Below, one piece after another: positions 10,776-20,593 of a stretch of DNA of 64,000 bases; the first letter of the stretch is position 1; each line of letters opens with the position of its first letter. This stretch comes from Siderastrea radians (Eukaryota; Cnidaria; Anthozoa; Scleractinia; Rhizangiidae): contig OZ024898.1 in NCBI GenBank assembly GCA_964017195.1, forward strand, positions 12,911,557 to 12,975,556, written 5' to 3'. Made by a program: the position numbers and the translations under genes. Under the pieces are notes generated by a model. The model did not search any database. It was given only the letters and a program-made list of their open reading frames with translations, and was not told the origin of the DNA.

Positions 10776-12277
10776 AGGAGAAGGTCACTCCAGAAACCGT
10801 ACATTTTTTGTACTCACCAATAAGTAGACCACACTGAGTTGAGTTACTGATCATTGTTTGAGCTTCCATAGTGCATCCCATCCCAGTGAAATTCCTCTTC
10901 AAAGAAGCAAAAAATTCATCATTGGGCGCCGCCATTTTGGATAGCGCTTAGGAGCCTGGCCGCATATTCGTGGCGTCATTCGCCCAACCTGTCAGTTCCA
11001 AGATGTTTCTTTGTATTCCGATGCAATGGCTGCGCTCAATCCGTAGAACGTGCCGGTAATTCCGAGGACGATGAAAGTGGAGATGATAAAATGAAGGAAC
11101 GGTAAGAAGGTACATTTTGGTGCACTTGTGAAAGATGTGAAGTGACGCCGACTACGAGAGAATGCGTTTGCTGTCGAAAGCAGCCAGAGTCGAAACACAA
11201 AGATAGAAGGTACACTTCAAACGAGTAAGAGTCTTATTTATTAAAAAAGAAATTTGTTTTCACTTGTACATTGTTTTTAAAATTAAAATATGGCTTAAAT
11301 CGAGGCGCAGTAGGTTTGTGGTCTTAATCTGAATTGTCTGTGTTTATTTTAATTTACTGCTTGCCGTGAAATATGCAAGAATTTTTTGCATCACAGAATA
11401 CGAGGACTTCTCTCTTGTGTGCTTAAATCGTTCTTCGGGTATTTCCACCCAGGAATTGGTTTCAAAGCAGTCAGCATTACAATGCTCTTTAAAATGCAGA
11501 CATTCTCTAGCTTTTCGGGGAAGCCAAATCGCCTCTCATGGCGAAACTGGTCGAGCCCCTGCTTTGCTAGGTCTGGATCTCATACAGACAAATGGTGAAA
11601 CGTTATACCTCTTTCCTTATCTTTTTCGGACAAAGTTACAGTCTGGGACTGTGTAAGCAAACACGACGGCGGCGGCTGATGAGAACGTCACAAAACAAAA
11701 GGTTTAATTAGCAAAACAATGACTCTGCACGTGCGACACAGATTTTGGTTTCATTTCTTTGCTGTCCTCTGCAAAACAACAACGTGAAATGACCAAATTC
11801 AAAGCTTTATGTAGAAGGTGAAAACACGACAGTGAATTTTCTTTTTTCTACCTGAACTGTAACGCCGTCCTTGAAACTATCGCGAACAAGTTTGAAATAT
11901 TTGGAAGCTATTTTTAAAGTGACGTTTTCCTTGGCGTTGCCGTGGTGGTTGCTTAAGCTCCCTTTTCAGTTCACAACGGCACCTCGAAAAAGAAATGAGA
12001 GCAGCCGAAAAGCTATGTACTTGATATTGGCCAGTTGCGATTGAGCTTCGCGCCAATTTCAATTTGGTCGATATGATGTCCCGAATACGCGGCCAGGCTC
12101 CTAAGCGCTATCCAAAATGGCGGCGCCCGATGACGAACTTTATTACTTCTTTGGAGAGGAATTTCATTGGGATCGGATGCACTATAGAAGCTCAAACAAC
12201 GGTCAGTAAATCAACTCAGTGTGGCCTTCTTATTGGTGAGTACAAAAAAGATACACTTTCTGGAGAGACCTTCTCCT
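10776..12277 (+). mobile_element. TTAA-flanked DNA transposon remnant with P2RX7-C-like domain
   Basis: Both ends read AGGAGAAGGTC (inverted) and both are bordered by TTAA (10772-10775 and 12278-12281), as expected of TTAA-specific cut-and-paste families such as piggyBac or Kolobok. Inverted repeats extend about 205 bp (10776-10980 and 12072-12277) at roughly 85 percent identity. The interior holds a plus-strand cysteine-rich reading. The paralogous intron of the second gene unit has the unfilled sequence GGTCTTAA at about 33154-33161. Autonomous activity is not expected. Confidence 0.8.
11000..11440 (+). pseudogene. P2RX7 C-terminal-like zinc domain fragment
   Basis: The plus strand gives WCTCERCEVTPTTRECVCC at 11114-11170, then, after an interruption, CITEYEDFSLVCLN at 11386-11427. 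This matches the order of the metal-binding domain at the C terminus of the P2X7 receptor (C-C-x-MPT-x-E-CC, then C-I-T and C-L), a domain that is often found free of the receptor in cnidarian genomes and in mobile elements. It is split by an intron-like or decayed segment with stops. Role in the transposon is unknown. Confidence 0.55.
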
Positions 12278-12524
12278 TTAACGTTGTTCCATGTCCTATG
12301 GGATACGTGGTATCGCAAGGTTCCTGGCTGCAAATCGGCTTAAAGTCCTCAAGTTCTTCCCTGGGTTCCTTTGGGTGCCCTAAAACTTTGTCAGATTTAA
12401 TTTTTCCATGCGACCTGTTGTACATTCAAAAACAATGAACATGTTCCCTAAAATCAAATGGAGTGGTCGCTGAATTTTTCACAGTTTTTTGATGTTTTGA
12501 TGTCTTCGTTGAATCTTTACTTAC

Positions 12525-12697
12525 CAGGAGGACCAGTCGTGAAAGATAACCGAAATCCTCTTCTTTGCGCAGAACCGTCTGAGTGGAATGTTATCACTGC
12601 ATACTCTCCAGTTACAACAACTGACTTCCCAGACATCTCACCACAGTACACTCCAAATGACTGGTTCTTCTCGTTAGCAATCTTCAAATAGTCATAG
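12525..12697 (-). CDS. CUB domain exon, C-terminal half, unit 1
   Basis: A 173-bp minus-strand exon bounded by an AG acceptor (TGTGTTTGCAG) and a GTAAGT donor. It encodes YDYLKIANEKNQSFGVYCG followed by a stretch ending in HSDG and a final beta strand, the typical second half of a CUB domain (the CG and F-HSD elements are signature positions). It pairs in phase with the exon at 14333-14489 (157 + 173 = 330 bp, 110 residues, a normal CUB length). It is nearly identical to 33707-33879. Confidence 0.88.
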
Positions 12698-12781
12698 CTG
12701 CAAACACAGCATTTATTCAACGTATGAAAAGTCACAAGCAGTAACTTGAAAGTTTACAGAGAGGGAATTTGAATTGTTCGA

Positions 12782-14320
12782 TTGCTTACACCGATAGATC
12801 ACGTTTACCATGAACAAGCCACGTTCAACATAAAAGAGGCCGGCGAATGATTAGGTGGAGCTGCGTAACAGCACTATAGGGATTTTTAAGTTCGCCTTTT
12901 CTAGGTGCTTCTATTTTTTCTTCTTAACGCTCGCAATATGTTTTTCCTCGCACACTACCATTTCTTCTCCTCTCCACAATGTGAAATCCTGGAACAGTCT
13001 ATTACTTTCAGCATACATAGTTTCAACTTTAAAAATTGTCGCAGTATTACAGCATAACGTTTATCAGTTCTAAATTAAAGTTGCTATGACTATAAGATTT
13101 CTACAGACAAAGTGCAAATTTAAGCCCCCAGGAAAAAGCATTCAAATTCTTCGACATCGCCAGTTTATTTAGAAAAAAAAAACACCTTTTAGAAGCTGAT
13201 GAGAAACTATATTCACAAACAAAAGTTTAACACATTAAGCATTCCTCAAGAAAAATAATGTATTCTGTTTGGTCTGGGGGGGGGGGGATTTGTATATGAC
13301 TTGATGTTGTTCTCGATGTTATTGCTTGTCTGTGTTTGTGTAAAAGAGTTTTAAAATATTTTAAAATGTTTTGAAGCAATGGATGAGGAATTTCTCTTTT
13401 CTCCCTGTTCTTAATTAATTGTAATGCATGCTCTACTGTTAGCTCACCTCAAATGCAACCTAATCCTTCTAGTCGCCGAGTGGTCGTCAGCTGAACAGGG
13501 GCGGTAGTTTAGAAAGTTAACACTAACCAACATTCCCCCCCCCCCTCCCATACAAACAAACCACAGACGAGAAATTAACAAAAATGATATACCAGATATA
13601 CCCTTATTTCAAGCTTAAAATACTGTATTGCAACCTGTGTTTTTTCCCACGCACATGTGTAGAAGCATATACAAGGATTAAACCAAACAACAACAACAGA
13701 GACTCAACAGTAAAGCCTAAGCTAATGCTCAGCGTATCTAATCAATGGCCGTTTCATTAACCTTTGTTCTGTAAGTTTAGAAAAGGTTTGTTTAATTTGT
13801 TGCGCTATTTGCTACAGACTGCGTAGACCGACGATTATTATGAAATGCCAAATCTATCCGTCAAAAGGTTTTTGTGGCTCTTAGAATGTTTATTCAAATA
13901 AAAGAAGAGTGGGAGAGCTCGAAAGTGATTGAAAATTAAAATTTGAGGCGAAAAATCAATAGATGAACACCACAAAAGACTGCTATCAACCCTTAGTGCT
14001 CAAGTGTTGGTAGCGGTCTGGCTTTGTGTTAGACTGGGTCACAGTCGGAATCAACTATCATTGGAGGGACGGGGGATTCCAAAGGTCCCGCTACTCTTTA
14101 ATCTCGAGTGGGTTCCCGCCCCCTTTTTTGTTGGCTCCCGCCTCTGTGCGCTTTTTCTATTTAAAACTAGTACCTAATGTTGTGTAATCTTTGCTTATCT
14201 CTCCTGCATCTCGCCTCCTCAGGAATCCCGCTTCCCGCGATTTGTTTCCCTTGTATCCTTTATGCTCTCTTTTCTTCCAGGTTTCCTTCTCCATGTCCCC
14301 CCTCCCCCATCCCCAGTCGC
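12782..14320. other. Intron of the CUB-Ig gene, no exon seen
   Basis: Contains homopolymer G and C runs (13277-13287, 13538-13547) and poly-A tracts but no reading frame with splice sites that I can support. Confidence 0.5.
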
Positions 14321-14332
14321 GACTTAACTTAC

Positions 14333-14489
14333 CCGCATGAAGAATCCTTCTCCAAATGAAAGTCGTGAAAGTTAATAATCAGCGACAGACCTTCTGGAAT
14401 TGGAACTGAATATTCACAATACGCATTCTTGGGGTAGTTCTTTGGATATCCAGGACTAACAAGCGAGTTGTTTACCACCGAAGCACATT
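14333..14489 (-). CDS. CUB domain exon, N-terminal half, unit 1
   Basis: A 157-bp minus-strand exon with acceptor CTATAG and donor GTAAGT. It reads CASVVNNSLVSPGYPKNYP, then CEYSVPIPEG and a hydrophobic strand. SPGYPxNYP and the CxYxIxxPxG element are the hallmark of CUB domains, which are secreted or membrane-anchored binding modules. It matches the exon at 35543-35699 in length and phase. Confidence 0.88.
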
Positions 14490-14914
14490 CTATAGAAAAA
14501 ACAAACAAGTGTATCAAAAACAAAAGTGTATTTAAATGAAGATTTAACTGATTTCCGTCTCTCAGGATAAAGCACACAGGTCACGGCAAATAAAAAGACT
14601 AACCAACTTTTGAATTGTTTAAACAGTTATTTTCTTTTTTCTTCTGCTAAAAACCTTAATCAGCCAGCATCTTGAAGAAGGCGTTAAAAGAAAATTCCCT
14701 CGCGCCAGCCCTGAACTGTTACTTCTTATTTCTTATTAAAATGGTGACACTTAACAAACAGAATTAAAAGTTATCAATTAATCGCAAAGTTGGAGTTTGG
14801 GAATAAAAGAATTAAAGAAGAAGACAAAAACAAAACAACTATTATTCAAAAGCTAAACAAATATGTAGATGACTTTAAATACTAGGATTGCCTTAAATGA
14901 CATAATTTCCTCAC

Positions 14915-15134
14915 CATTTATTACAACAAACTGTCCCTCGTCAGTTCCGTACTCGCTAATGGCCCGGCATGTGTAGTTCCCTTCCTTGTCTACACGAATG
15001 CTTGCAGTGTTTGTTGTATTTACCATTGTTGTTGAGTTCCTTATGATCGCTATTATTATGGGAAGAGTTCCGTTCGCTGTACACGACAGCCTAGAGCCTA
15101 GAAACACTCGCACAACAGGGCCAGGCGTCACTAC
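14915..15134 (-). CDS. Ig-domain exon, unit 2 of the CUB-Ig gene
   Basis: A 220-bp exon with an acceptor after CGCCAAAG and a GTGAGG donor, paralogous to 10274-10496 (one codon shorter, same phase). It encodes an Ig domain with cysteines in RLSCTA and YTCRA and several NxT sites. Introns on both sides are also alike between the two units, so the unit was duplicated as genomic DNA. The 17.8 kb Polinton lies in the intron just upstream of this exon, so the spliced transcript of the host gene would have to cross it. Confidence 0.8.
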
Positions 15135-15271
15135 CTTTGGCGAAACTAACAAAAAAACGATACAAGTCGGTTAAAAGCGCAAATAGACTCCCGCGATCTG
15201 ATTTGAATACATGTGAACTAGAAATTTGAAAAGTCATTCCCAGAGTATAGGTAGAGACAAGGAAGCCCAGA

Positions 15272-15277
15272 CAGAAA
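15272..15277. other. Target site duplication, left copy (CAGAAA)
   Basis: Six bases directly outside the left terminus. The identical six lie directly outside the right terminus at 33084-33089. Six-bp duplications are the rule for Polinton/Maverick integration. Confidence 0.93.
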
Positions 15278-15352
15278 AGTAGTTATAGAGTTGGCGGTTC
15301 GAGATCAGTTTTTTCAAAACTGATCTTGAACAACGCCAACTCTATAACTACT
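15278..15352. repeat. 75-bp terminal palindrome of the left end
   Basis: The first 19 bp, AGTAGTTATAGAGTTGGCG, recur as their exact reverse complement at 15334-15352, and the inner arms (around GATCAGTTTT and AAAACTGATC) continue the pairing, leaving only a tiny loop. The end of the element can fold on itself. The mirror copy is at 33009-33083. Confidence 0.93.
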
Positions 15353-15409
15353 ATCCATCAGATGGAAACCATTTTATCGAAATCATTTTTATGGAAATCA
15401 TTTTATGGA

Positions 15410-15466
15410 AAAGGAGCCGAGCAGGCTCGGAAAGTCGTTGACGAAGTCAACGAGTGAGGCTCCTTT
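15410..15466. repeat. Branched palindrome (three-way-junction-like), left
   Basis: An outer stem AAAGGAGCC / GGCTCCTTT encloses two complete hairpins, CCGAGC-AG-GCTCGG (15417-15430) and CGTTGAC-GAA-GTCAACG (15436-15452). The arrangement of two small palindromes inside a larger one resembles the T-shaped ends of adeno-associated viruses. The copy on the right is 32895-32951. Function is inference. Confidence 0.8.
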
Positions 15467-15579
15467 GCAGTTTTTTTGTGGGTAGAGACTACGTCTCGTA
15501 GGGCTCCAAAAAAACAATAAGGTTTCATATGCTTGATTCATCATATTTTTACGTTGCTGGTTCCATCAAATTGATAAAC

Positions 15580-16010
15580 ATCATTGCCCCATATTTTTCG
15601 CATTGGGGAACAAAAGCGGAGCTTTTGTGAGGCAGTGAATTGATTGCGAAGCAATCAAGAGGGGATGTTTCTTTTTGCGATGCTGGTTCCATTACATAGC
15701 TCCACATTATTTTTACGTTGATGGTTCCATCACATGGCTCCACATCATTTTTTTATATACCAGACCCATATTTTCGCATTGGGGAACAAAAGCGGAGCTT
15801 TTGTGAGGCAGTGAATTGATCGCTTTAGCGATCAAGAGGGGATGTTTCTTTTTGCGATGCTGGTATTATTTTATGGAAAACTATATGTATTTTATATATG
15901 CTAGATCCATATTTTCGCATTGGGGAACAAAAGCGGAGCTTTTGTGAGGCAGTGAATTGATCGCTTTAGCGATCAAGAGGGGATGTTTCTTTTTGCGATG
16001 CTGGTTCCAT
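15580..16010. repeat. Three tandem hairpin-bearing units, left TIR
   Basis: Units begin at about 15590, 15769 and 15910. Each has a perfect hairpin ACAAAAGCGGAGCTTTTGT, then a second hairpin, then AGAGGGGATGTTTC and TTGCGATGCTGG. The second hairpin is TTGATTGCGAAGCAATCAA in the outer unit and TTGATCGCTTTAGCGATCAA in the two inner units, so both arms changed together. Mirror copies lie at about 32340-32760. Confidence 0.88.
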
Positions 16011-16282
16011 TTTATGTATCCAAAGCATTATTCAATCACGTGATTCCACACCACAGGTAGTCTTTCTCGGAAAAGCAGGAAGTTTTTCTCAGAAACAAGT
16101 CTGGACATGTCTGGTGAAAACAGGAAGTTTATGATGAAATGGGACTTTCCCGATCAGTCATCAGATTGTCATGTAATATCAGATGAACTTGTATTTGAAG
16201 TAAAGTTTGTCAGTAAAGTTTGTCAGTAAAGTTTGTAGTGAACAGAAAAGCAGACTGTGTTTGCGGAACTTGTATGGAGACC

Positions 16283-16543
16283 GCCACAGCTGTGGCGTGA
16301 CGTCATCACTGATAGCTATTGTGTCAATGGGTTTAAATAATATTAAGCCACAAAACGCCACAGCTGTGGCGTGACGTCATCACTGATAGCTATTGTGTCA
16401 ATGGGTTTAAATAATATTAAGCCACAAAACGCCACAGCTGTGGCGTGACGTCATTACTAATAGCTATTGTGTCAATGACATGAGACTATCGTATGATCTC
16501 GGTCAACCACAAAACGCCACAGCTGTGGCGTGACGTCACATCT
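16283..16543. promoter_or_regulatory. Four tandem repeats with CRE-type TGACGTCA sites
   Basis: A unit containing the palindrome GCCACAGCTGTGGC followed by GTGACGTCA starts at 16283, 16357, 16431 and 16515 (spacing 74, 74 and 84 bp). TGACGTCA is the consensus site of CREB/ATF factors and CAGCTG is an E-box. The array sits only on the left, between the inverted repeat and the end of polB. It looks like an enhancer or a binding array. Function is inferred from the motifs only. Confidence 0.65.
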
Positions 16544-19500
16544 TCAGATTGCATAATGTCCGTAAGAGAAACTGTTGATTCCATCGTTTGCTATATATCG
16601 TTTATCGTCGAAACAGCTGAGTGACACTTTGTTTATTTCATAACTTCCAAGTTGATGTTTGCTGCTTCGAATAGTTTTCATGGTATGATGTATTTGTTTG
16701 TTATTAAATAGTACTTCTTTATAATCTTCATGTTTGATATTGTTCTTTATTATGTTCTTCTTGATTCCCTTGGCTGTTTTCCCTACTTTCTTGTTGTCTT
16801 TTATGTAGCTATACATTTTTGATCGCAAACCGACGAATTCTGTTATTGGAATTCCAGCTGCTTCATCTTTGAATTTGCCAATTACCTTTTTATTTGTCTT
16901 ATCGAAATACGGAGAGCTTTCTGGATAGTCGCTGTTGTCAAATCGATCTTTATCATTCCAAAAGTCTTGGTAAATATCTTCAGTCTGAATTTCATAAGTT
17001 ATTGAGTCTGTATCAGTGAATAGCAGCTTGGCTTTGTCTCCATACTTCTGTTTTATGTAATTATAATGAAAATCATACATCAATGTTTTGCTTAGATCAA
17101 GAATACACATACCCACATAAGCCGGCCGATTAAGAGTTAGTACTTCTTTGATCTTGTGAACTGCTACCAGATTTTCATTGAATATTTTACTGCATACAAA
17201 AGTAGGTTTAGAAGACATTTTTAATAGTTTTTTACCATCTGTGATAAGACGTACATCAACACGTTTTCTGATGTTTTCCATTGTTTTACCAAATACTGAG
17301 TTATTCATAAGTTTGAAGAAATCTTTTTCGAATGCGTTTTTTGCTTGCGATCGTTTTTGTGTATTAAAATCAATATATTGCTTCAACCATGGTGACTGAT
17401 TAAATTCTAATACTCTATGGATCTTTTTCAATTTTAATCCAAGATCGATATACATCTGCAAGTTTCTGTAATGCAAAATATATTTTTCTTTATTTGATAA
17501 TGTTGGGATTAGTTTATGTACTAATCCTGTTGATATATTATATTTTGTGGCTATCTTTTTACAATAATCAGATAGCATATTTTTATTTACACAAACCCTC
17601 TCAGCAGCTAATGGATAGTCATTATGAAGGTTATGCAACTCTTTGGGATATTCTAGATCGACTTCTAATATTAACCCCTTTTCACTATTATCATTATATC
17701 TGGCTACATTCAGTTTGCTAATTTGCTTTTCTGTCATCCATCTGAAATTACCTGTTGGAAGATACTGTGACATAGCCCAACCGTATAAATTATTAGCATC
17801 CAAGTACATTATATACTTTGAGGGCACCTTCTCATCGTATTCTTTCATGTACTTATTGTTTGCTTTACCATATCTATTGGCTATATAACTTATTCCTCCA
17901 CGCATACCTTTTTCAATGAATTGAAACATGTTGATGTCTGTCATTAGTTCTAATTTAATATTAGTCATCTTTAACATAGCATCCCAAGATAAACCAGGTG
18001 ATGTAAAATAGTGGCATGGGTCTAATTTATAATACTGAACACATGTTCTACGGAAATTTTCAAACACATCGGCTAATAAAAGGATATCAGACTTGAGATA
18101 TAAATCATGGTATTCACCCATTGTCTGCAATTTAAATGTATTCCAAACATTTTGAGCATGGGTATAATCTTCATTTGAAATATGCTCATCGATCAATATG
18201 CTGTAAAATTCTTCTTTAGTTGGTAATTCTGTTTTGTTGAATTTGTCGAAACTATCCATATAATCATAAGGATAAACTCCCTTGCGGGTCATAAGACTTA
18301 ATTTTTCGTTTTTAAACCTTTCGCCAGTATACTTTAGAGCTTCTGCTGGTAAGTTGCTAACTAATTTATCCAAACTTGAGCTCATAAACTGGAAACTGTC
18401 GATGAATGTAAGATGATTACCAAGCATAAAAGCCATATATTTTTCCATGTTATTTGGAATAGCATTGATATTCATTTGTTTATCCTCTCCTTTATTATTT
18501 TTGTATGTATGCTTTTTGACTATTTGGCCTAATTTTTGCATTATGAAATGGCTATCATAACCTCTCAAATTATGGAATATGACAGGGATTTTTATTTCTT
18601 CAAGCTTCATTTTTAGTTTCAAATTACAGTCTTGATGTGCTGAGCCTCTGAATACACCCGTAATATGACAATGATCTCTCACACGGACGTCTTCCTCAGT
18701 ATATTTCTTATCACAGATATGGCATCTTGTTGATTTTTTGAATGCCTGTTCATCCTCTTTGCTCATTTTCAATGGTATATTGAAATATTTTTTCATTACT
18801 TTTTTGCACCATTTTACTTCTTCTAACATGTTCTCCATGAATTTGTAAACAGCGTTTTCACCTCTATATAGTTGTATTGGTTTGGTATATTTGTCGTCGT
18901 AACAGCAGACAACTTTATATCCATATCCACAGTCTGTGTGTTTTTGGTAAGCCTCAGTATATGATTTCTTACCTTCTTGTTGGCATCCATGAATTTTCTC
19001 TGTAATTGCCTCGAAATCGGCGTAAATAACAAATGGCACATTTTGCTGTTTATGAAAGTTGTTGAATTTTAATATATTGTTATCTTTAGTTGGCATTTTA
19101 ATTGCTTGTGTGCCATTGACTTGTATGCAAATATCTTTATGATTGCTTAATACCCTGTCAGAACTAAAACATTGCAGACAGTGCATACAAAAGTGTTTTC
19201 TATGCTCATGTTTTGTTTGATTATACATGAATTTGTTGAAATCTTTTATAAGAACATAATGATTGTTCTTATTTTCAGTTATTAAAAGTAGTTCCATATG
19301 ATCTTCATTCTTTTCTTTTGAAATATAGATTGGGTAAGGTTGTTTATTTTCATAGCCGAATAAATTTATATTGATGTTATTTTGCTTCTCGATTTTGTTG
19401 TAATGTTTGACACAAACTGGGAATTCAATACATGAGTAATCTAACTTTTCAATGTATTGTTTGTCAACCTTTTTTATTCTTTGAGGAAATTTTTCTTGTG

Positions 19501-20280
19501 GATTGATATGTCTAATATGACACCATCGGAAGCATTCATTATCCTTATTTTTCATGTTTATTAAACCTTTGGCACTGTTTCGCAATTCTTCAGGTAGTTG
19601 GATGTATGAGGATCCCTTCATTGGCTTATATTTAGCAATGTTTAGGTAATGGTCATTAATTTCTTTTACAGTCCATCCCGATCCTTCTGATATCCATTGA
19701 GCTATTTTGTTCATGATGTTTTCTGAAGAAATTTTTAATGATTCACTGATTCCTAATTGGTTGATTATTGTTTGACTTTCGCTATTGAAATATGCTGACT
19801 TTTCAATTATTACATCAGATGATAGTTTTTCGAAAGTGACTTTCAATGTTTCAACGTATTTAAAACCTTTCATTTCATTCAATAAAATAGATAATTGACG
19901 TTCTACACCTTTTCGTGTATTTTGCATTTGAATAAGAGGATCTTTATCATTTCTTAAATCGATTTCATAAGATTTTACAAAACCTTTTAAAGCTTTGTCG
20001 ATTTGTTTAATTACGGTTCTAGGTGTAGGAACCGGTTTTCTTTTAACAGTTCTTTGTGTTGGGACTGGTTTGTAATCATCCCTGAACTGCATTGGTGGAA
20101 GAATAATGTTTTCTTCGTACCGTTTGACCATATCTTTTACACTCTTACGAGGCGCAGGTACTGGTCTTTTTTTACAATGGGCGTTTTATTATCTTGCTTC
20201 ATAAGCAATTTGATGAGTTGTGATTTGCTGAGTTTCTTCAAACTAGCTTTATCCATATTAATATAATTAGATTCTTTCAT
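16544..20280 (-). CDS. Protein-primed DNA polymerase B (Polinton PolB), one frameshift
   Basis: Replicates the element from its ends. The main open frame covers 16544-20131 (1195 residues from its first Met). A C2H2-like finger lies near residue 311; the exonuclease motif YADFE near 368; an endonuclease VII-like Cys/His cluster (CHIC, DHCH) near 472-510; polymerase motif A (DANNLYG) near 774; motif B (NNSVFG) near 941; motif C (DTDS) near 1036. All expected catalytic acids are present. The coding sequence extends upstream in another frame to Met at 20256 or 20280; a one-base slip in a run of seven T at 20167-20173 separates the two parts. I prefer 20280 because an upstream motif shared with the transcription-factor gene covers it. 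The slip could be decay, an assembly error or programmed shifting. Confidence 0.93.
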
Positions 20281-20288
20281 TCTATACT
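20278..20288 (-). promoter_or_regulatory. Early-type start motif of polB
   Basis: The minus strand reads AGTATAGAATG, with the ATG as start codon. The identical 11 bases occur at the start of the late transcription factor gene (32003-32013). Confidence 0.5.
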
Positions 20289-20381
20289 TATATCCTATAA
20301 GTTTTATTTTTAAATGTTTTTATAACGCGTTTTAAATGTACTGGAATTCAAATGATCCTGATACGAATCCTTTGAACTATA

Positions 20382-20564
20382 TTATTTATTAGCGTTTTTA
20401 ATATGCTTTTTTGATTTACAATGCATCCATTTGCCGGCAAGAGTGTAATTTCGTCCATTTTTGCAAATATTACAATACCATTCTTTATTCACCATGTACT
20501 TTGTTCTATGCTTTTTTATTTCTTCATCAGTAAACACTTTAGGTCTTCCTGTTTTATTTTTCAT
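20382..20564 (-). CDS. Small zinc-finger protein
   Basis: Sixty residues with a basic N terminus (GRPKVFTDEEIKKHR) and a single finger: C-x2-C in YCNIC and a following H and H in HCKSKKH. It lies between polB and the Bro-N gene in the same orientation, with separate start-proximal motifs. A DNA- or RNA-binding regulatory role is likely from the finger; no specific family is recognised. Short length lowers certainty, but codon use and position between two real genes support it. Confidence 0.65.
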   Translation of the reverse strand: MKNKTGRPKVFTDEEIKKHRTKYMVNKEWYCNICKNGRNYTLAGKWMHCKSKKHIKNANK

Positions 20565-20576
20565 ATATATATATAT

Positions 20577-20584
20577 ATGCTATA
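20577..20584 (-). promoter_or_regulatory. TATAGCAT motif before the zinc-finger gene
   Basis: TATAGCAT lies 13 bp upstream of the ATG, followed by an alternating AT run. The same octamer precedes the Bro-N gene. Confidence 0.4.
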
Positions 20585-20593
20585 ATTTTGTTT

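Larger units (their letters stand above)
15278..16274 (+). repeat. Polinton left terminal inverted repeat
   Basis: About 997 bp matching 32041-33083 in inverse orientation with only a few substitutions and small indels. The main difference is the copy number of a 13-bp unit near the inner end (three copies at 16199-16239, seven on the right). It carries the terminal palindrome, a branched palindrome, three hairpin-bearing tandem units, and no gene. In protein-primed replication such ends are where copying starts. Confidence 0.95.
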
